Shown here in pieces: positions 6,865-9,337 of a DNA stretch of 9,337 nucleotides. The position numbers and the translations under genes are program-made. Source of the stretch: a bacterium (GTDB lineage Bacteria > JAMCPX01). The notes under the pieces were generated by a model, which ran no database searches, was not told the origin of the DNA, and saw only the letters and a list, made by a program, of their open reading frames with translations. Position 1 is the stretch's first letter. Each line of letters opens with the position of its first letter. The stretch covers positions 1 through 9,337 of the forward strand of contig JAKAHI010000030.1 of NCBI GenBank assembly GCA_021815065.1. Reading direction: 5' to 3'.

Positions 6865-7242
6865 ATGGAAGAATACAAAGTTCTGATTGTAGAAGATTCC
6901 CCCACGATGCGGCAGCTCATAGCCTTTTCGTTAAAAAGACTGAAAAACATTAAGATCGTGGAAGCGAGCGATGGAGTGGACGGTCTCAAGAAGCTCTCGC
7001 AGGACGCTTTTCAATTAATCATTACGGACATCAATATGCCCGTAATGGACGGCTTAAAGCTTGTAAGTCTTATACGGAAAGACGCGGTCTATAAGACAGT
7101 CCCGATATTTATCATCACGACAGAGGGCGGACAGGAAGACAGAGAACGCGCGATGGCATTGGGCGCCAACGCCTATATTACAAAGCCCATATCAGGACCG
7201 CAGGTCCTCGAGATGGTAAAAAGCTACCTGAATATCAAGTAA
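6865..7242 (+). CDS. Single-domain CheY-like response regulator receiver
   Basis: A 125-residue stand-alone receiver domain. It has the acidic pair E10-D11, the phospho-acceptor D55 in IITDINMPVMDG, T85 (with T86 adjacent) at the end of the fourth strand, Y104 and the conserved K107 in YITKPI. These align with CheY D57, T87, Y106 and K109 with a constant shift of two, so it should be phosphorylated normally and switch by the usual Thr/Tyr coupling. There is no effector domain; output must be by protein contact, as with CheY at a motor or with relay receivers. It follows the GAF gene by 14 bases, with its own ribosome site AGGAA (6853-6857), and is probably co-transcribed. No kinase or chemotaxis gene is in the window, so the partner and the process (motility, exopolysaccharide or other) are unknown. 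Confidence 0.93.
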   Translation: MEEYKVLIVEDSPTMRQLIAFSLKRLKNIKIVEASDGVDGLKKLSQDAFQLIITDINMPVMDGLKLVSLIRKDAVYKTVPIFIITTEGGQEDRERAMALGANAYITKPISGPQVLEMVKSYLNIK

Positions 7243-7287
7243 AACGGACAATCTTATTTATTCTTAAACAAGTCCGGTTGTTTTACT
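7238..7287. terminator. Inverted repeat at the convergent gene ends, possible bidirectional terminator
   Basis: AGTAAAACGGAC (7238-7249) can pair with GTCC (7272-7275) and GTTTTACT (7280-7287), with a 4-base GGTT bulge and a 22-base A/T-rich loop. Read on the minus strand it is a CGGAC/GTCCG stem followed by TTTT, fitting ruvB termination. On the plus strand the stem is followed by GGTTGTTTT, a weaker tail. It overlaps both stop codons. The short G/C core and large loop make it an unorthodox terminator. Confidence 0.35.
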
Positions 7288-8294
7288 GTGCGGTTCTCCA
7301 ACCCAAGATGACGGTACGCGAGTTCCGTTGCCACTCTTCCCCTTGATGTCCTTTCCAGCATGCCGCATTGGATCAGGTATGGCTCGTAGACCTCTTCTAT
7401 GGTATCGCTTTCTTCCCCTATTGCTACGGCTATGGTATCGATGCCCACGGGTCCTCCGTTAAATTTCTCTATTATCGTCCTGAGGATTTTAATATCCATT
7501 CTATCAAATCCAAGGAAATCGATGTCGAGCATGGAAAGCGCCTTCTTCGTTATCGTTATATCGATAGAACCGGTCCCTTCAACCTGTGCATAATCCCGTA
7601 TACGCCGTATCAGCCGAATTGCTACCCGGGGGGTTCCCCGTGCCCTTTTTGCTATCTCATAACTGCCATCCTCAGTAATAGGGATACCGATGATCGCTGC
7701 GGAACGTTCTATGATCTTTTTCAAATCATCTGTTGAGTAAAATTCGAGTCCCGCAACAAAGCCGAACCTGTCCCTCAGGGGTGCGGAAAGAAGTCCGGTC
7801 CTTGTTGTCGCCCCAACGAGGGTAAACCTGGGCAGATCGAGCCGTATGGCCTTTGCAGAAGGGCCCTGTCCTATGATAAGATCGAGTTTAAAATCCTCCA
7901 TCGCAGGATAAAGGACCTCTCCCACGGATGCGTTGATCCGGTGGATCTCATCGATGAATAAAACATCCCGTTCATTGAGGTTCGTCAGTATGGCAGCAAT
8001 ATCACCCGTTTTCTCGAGTATGGGACCAGATGTCGTTTTAAGACCGACGCCGAGTTCCGATGCAACGATATAGGCGAGTGTCGTCTTGCCGAGCCCCGGG
8101 GGTCCATAGAATAAAATATGGTCGAGAGCATCGCCGCGTTCCTTCGCTGCCCGGATAAATACTTTTAAATTGGAAACGACCTTATGCTGACCGATATATT
8201 CGGTAAATTTATGCGGCCGGATCTTTTGTTCATAAAGCTCATCTTCCTTCAATTTCCTTGGATCAAACTGCTCTGTATCCGGCTCTTTATTCAT
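7254..8294 (-). CDS. ruvB: Holliday junction branch-migration ATPase RuvB
   Basis: A 346-residue AAA+ motor that drives branch migration of Holliday junctions as hexameric rings on either side of RuvA. The RuvB signature is present throughout: the N-terminal RPHKFTEYIGQ, Walker A GPPGLGKTT (residues 64-72, K70), Walker B VLFIDEIH (111-118), sensor segment GATTRTGLLSAPLRDRFG (161-178) with the arginine-finger region, and a C-terminal winged-helix domain that includes GGPVGIDTIAVAIGEE and EPYLIQCGMLERTSRGR. Length is close to the usual 330-350. Its ATG overlaps the ruvA stop as ATGA, so translation is probably coupled. It is the last gene of the ruvCAB run and converges on the receiver gene. 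Confidence 0.98.
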   Translation of the reverse strand: MNKEPDTEQFDPRKLKEDELYEQKIRPHKFTEYIGQHKVVSNLKVFIRAAKERGDALDHILFYGPPGLGKTTLAYIVASELGVGLKTTSGPILEKTGDIAAILTNLNERDVLFIDEIHRINASVGEVLYPAMEDFKLDLIIGQGPSAKAIRLDLPRFTLVGATTRTGLLSAPLRDRFGFVAGLEFYSTDDLKKIIERSAAIIGIPITEDGSYEIAKRARGTPRVAIRLIRRIRDYAQVEGTGSIDITITKKALSMLDIDFLGFDRMDIKILRTIIEKFNGGPVGIDTIAVAIGEESDTIEEVYEPYLIQCGMLERTSRGRVATELAYRHLGLENRTVKQPDLFKNK

Positions 8295-8878
8295 TTGCTC
8301 AACCGCTTCAATGACAACCTTATGACATCACCGATATCCAGAGACGGGTTATCCTTGAGTACATTTTCAACGATATCCCGGGATTGCTGTTGTTTGTATC
8401 CCAGATTTACCAATGCCGAAACCGCGTCCGAAAGGATCGCGTGCTTACCTTCCTCATGATGTCCGGAGAGCTGGAGATTGCCCATCTTTTCCCTGAGCTC
8501 CACGACGATCTTCTCGGCAGTTTTCTTTCCGAGCCCCGGCACGGATGACAATCTCGGCAGGTCCCTTGTAGTAACGGCACTTATCAGTTCATCGATCCGA
8601 ATATGGGAGAGTATATTTCTCGCTACTTTTGGACCGATACCCGGCACGGATATCAACAACTTGAACAGGGTCTTTTCCGAAGGGGTTGAAAACCCGTAGA
8701 GATGTATATCGTCCTCCCTTACCTGGGTATGCAGGTAAAGTGTTACCATACTTCCTTCGTCGGGAAGGGCAAGATAGGTTATATTGGATACGGAAATTTC
8801 AAATCCTATGCCGGTTACATCGACGACTACGGTGTCCTGCTTTTTTTCCAGTAATGTGCCCTTAATATGATGCAGCAT
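8291..8878 (-). CDS. ruvA: Holliday junction DNA-binding protein RuvA
   Basis: A 195-residue protein whose tetramer holds the four-way junction in an open square form and recruits RuvB. Residues 1-62 are the OB-fold domain, with the acidic pin E55-D56 at the positions known from E. coli. Two helix-hairpin-helix motifs follow, VPGIGPKVA (78-86) and VPGLGKKTA (113-121). An acidic flexible linker lies around 135-146, and domain III (about 147-195), which contacts RuvB, contains DAVSALVNLGYKQQQ. Length is near the usual 200. The start ATG lies inside the 3' end of ruvC (17-base overlap) and the stop overlaps ruvB by 4 bases. Confidence 0.97.
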   Translation of the reverse strand: MLHHIKGTLLEKKQDTVVVDVTGIGFEISVSNITYLALPDEGSMVTLYLHTQVREDDIHLYGFSTPSEKTLFKLLISVPGIGPKVARNILSHIRIDELISAVTTRDLPRLSSVPGLGKKTAEKIVVELREKMGNLQLSGHHEEGKHAILSDAVSALVNLGYKQQQSRDIVENVLKDNPSLDIGDVIRLSLKRLSK

Positions 8879-9337
8879 CTTGTAAAAGCCTGTTTTTAAA
8901 CTGTGCGGAATTTATGTGGCAGATCGCTACAGCCATGGCATCCGATCGGTCCAGGAGCAATGACTCCTTGATATTCAAAAGTCTCTTCACCATGAACTGT
9001 ACCTGGTCTTTTTCTGCCCTGCCGTAACCGGCGATCGCTTTTTTTATCACCATGGGCTGGTATTCATGTACGGAAAGTCCTTTATTCAGCGCAGCGAGCA
9101 TGGCTGATGTAGCTGTCTGGACAAGAACAAAGGAACTCTTCTGGTTTTTCGAAAAAAACACCGTCTCTATGGCTGCAGATTCCGGTTTATAGGTATCTAT
9201 GATTGCGGTTACTTCTTTGTAAATGAACCATAAACGCTGTGGAACATCCGGTATTCCCTTTGAGTTGATGACACCCGAATAAACATGCCGGTAACTGTTA
9301 TCGACCGATTCGATAACAGCCCATCCCATGATTTGTG
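8862..9337 (-). CDS. ruvC: Holliday junction resolvase RuvC, 5' end beyond the window
   Basis: The endonuclease that cuts Holliday junctions held by RuvAB. At least 155 residues are visible. The in-frame ATG at 9329 is not the real start: the frame stays open to the edge, and Gln-Ile-Met-Gly-Trp matches the interior of the family N-terminus (GIDPG...GWAVIE), so roughly a dozen residues, including the first catalytic Asp, lie outside the window. Visible catalytic residues are the Glu of AAIETVFF (residue 55 from that Met) and the two Asp of LLLDRSDAMAVAICH (127 and 130), matching E. coli E66, D138 and D141. The middle segment AIAGYGRAEKDQVQFMV is typical of RuvC. The 3' end overlaps ruvA by 17 bases. 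The promoter, and any SOS (LexA) box, would lie off the right edge. Confidence 0.96.
   Translation of the reverse strand, partial: QIMGWAVIESVDNSYRHVYSGVINSKGIPDVPQRLWFIYKEVTAIIDTYKPESAAIETVFFSKNQKSSFVLVQTATSAMLAALNKGLSVHEYQPMVIKKAIAGYGRAEKDQVQFMVKRLLNIKESLLLDRSDAMAVAICHINSAQFKNRLLQDAASY

Noticed and set aside
7368..7736. Plus-strand frame of 122 residues opposite ruvB
   Set aside because: It lies antisense to an unambiguous ruvB; the translation is rich in Tyr, Cys and Pro with no domain.
9327..9329. ATG at the right edge as the start of ruvC
   Set aside because: The frame continues to the window edge and the residues before and after match the interior of the RuvC N-terminus; starting here would remove the first catalytic Asp.

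Overview
This window comes from a Gram-negative bacterium: it encodes an outer-membrane beta-barrel, an outer-membrane lipoprotein and a Wza/Wzc-type polysaccharide exporter. Base composition is balanced, genes are tightly packed, and a stand-alone GAF protein is paired with a CheY-like receiver. This would suit Desulfobacterota (former Deltaproteobacteria) or a neighbouring phylum such as Nitrospirota. That placement is a guess from gene style, not a phylogenetic result.

Positions 1-5894 (+ strand) form one compact run of six genes with gaps of 18 bases or less and several overlaps, so it is probably one operon. In order: an unrecognised protein (possibly cut by the window edge); a secreted CsgG/LpoB-like protein; a lipoprotein with a CsgG-like domain, a Pro/Gln/Ala-rich linker and a LytR_C-like domain; an outer-membrane beta-barrel resembling the BBP2 porins of exopolysaccharide clusters; a Wza-like export protein (OPX) with no C-terminal outer-membrane helix; and a Wzc-type chain-length regulator fused to a BY-kinase with a Tyr-rich tail. 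Together they look like the envelope-spanning part of an exopolysaccharide secretion machine. Glycosyltransferases, flippase, polymerase and phosphatase are not in the window. The barrel next to a helix-less OPX suggests that the barrel, rather than the OPX, makes the outer-membrane pore. The two CsgG-like proteins are extra parts not found in the textbook Wza-Wzc system.

Positions 5895-6013 are an intergenic region with a candidate sigma-70 promoter flanked by short dyads. It appears to drive a two-gene unit (6014-7242): a coiled-coil/GAF protein with no output domain and a single-domain CheY-like response regulator. No histidine kinase is visible.

Positions 7254-9337 (- strand) are the Holliday-junction operon ruvC-ruvA-ruvB, converging on the receiver gene across 11 bases. 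An inverted repeat at the junction may be a shared terminator. ruvC runs off the right edge and lacks its first catalytic Asp within the window. Every stretch longer than 120 bases is covered by a gene; I saw no tRNA, rRNA, CRISPR array or insertion sequence.
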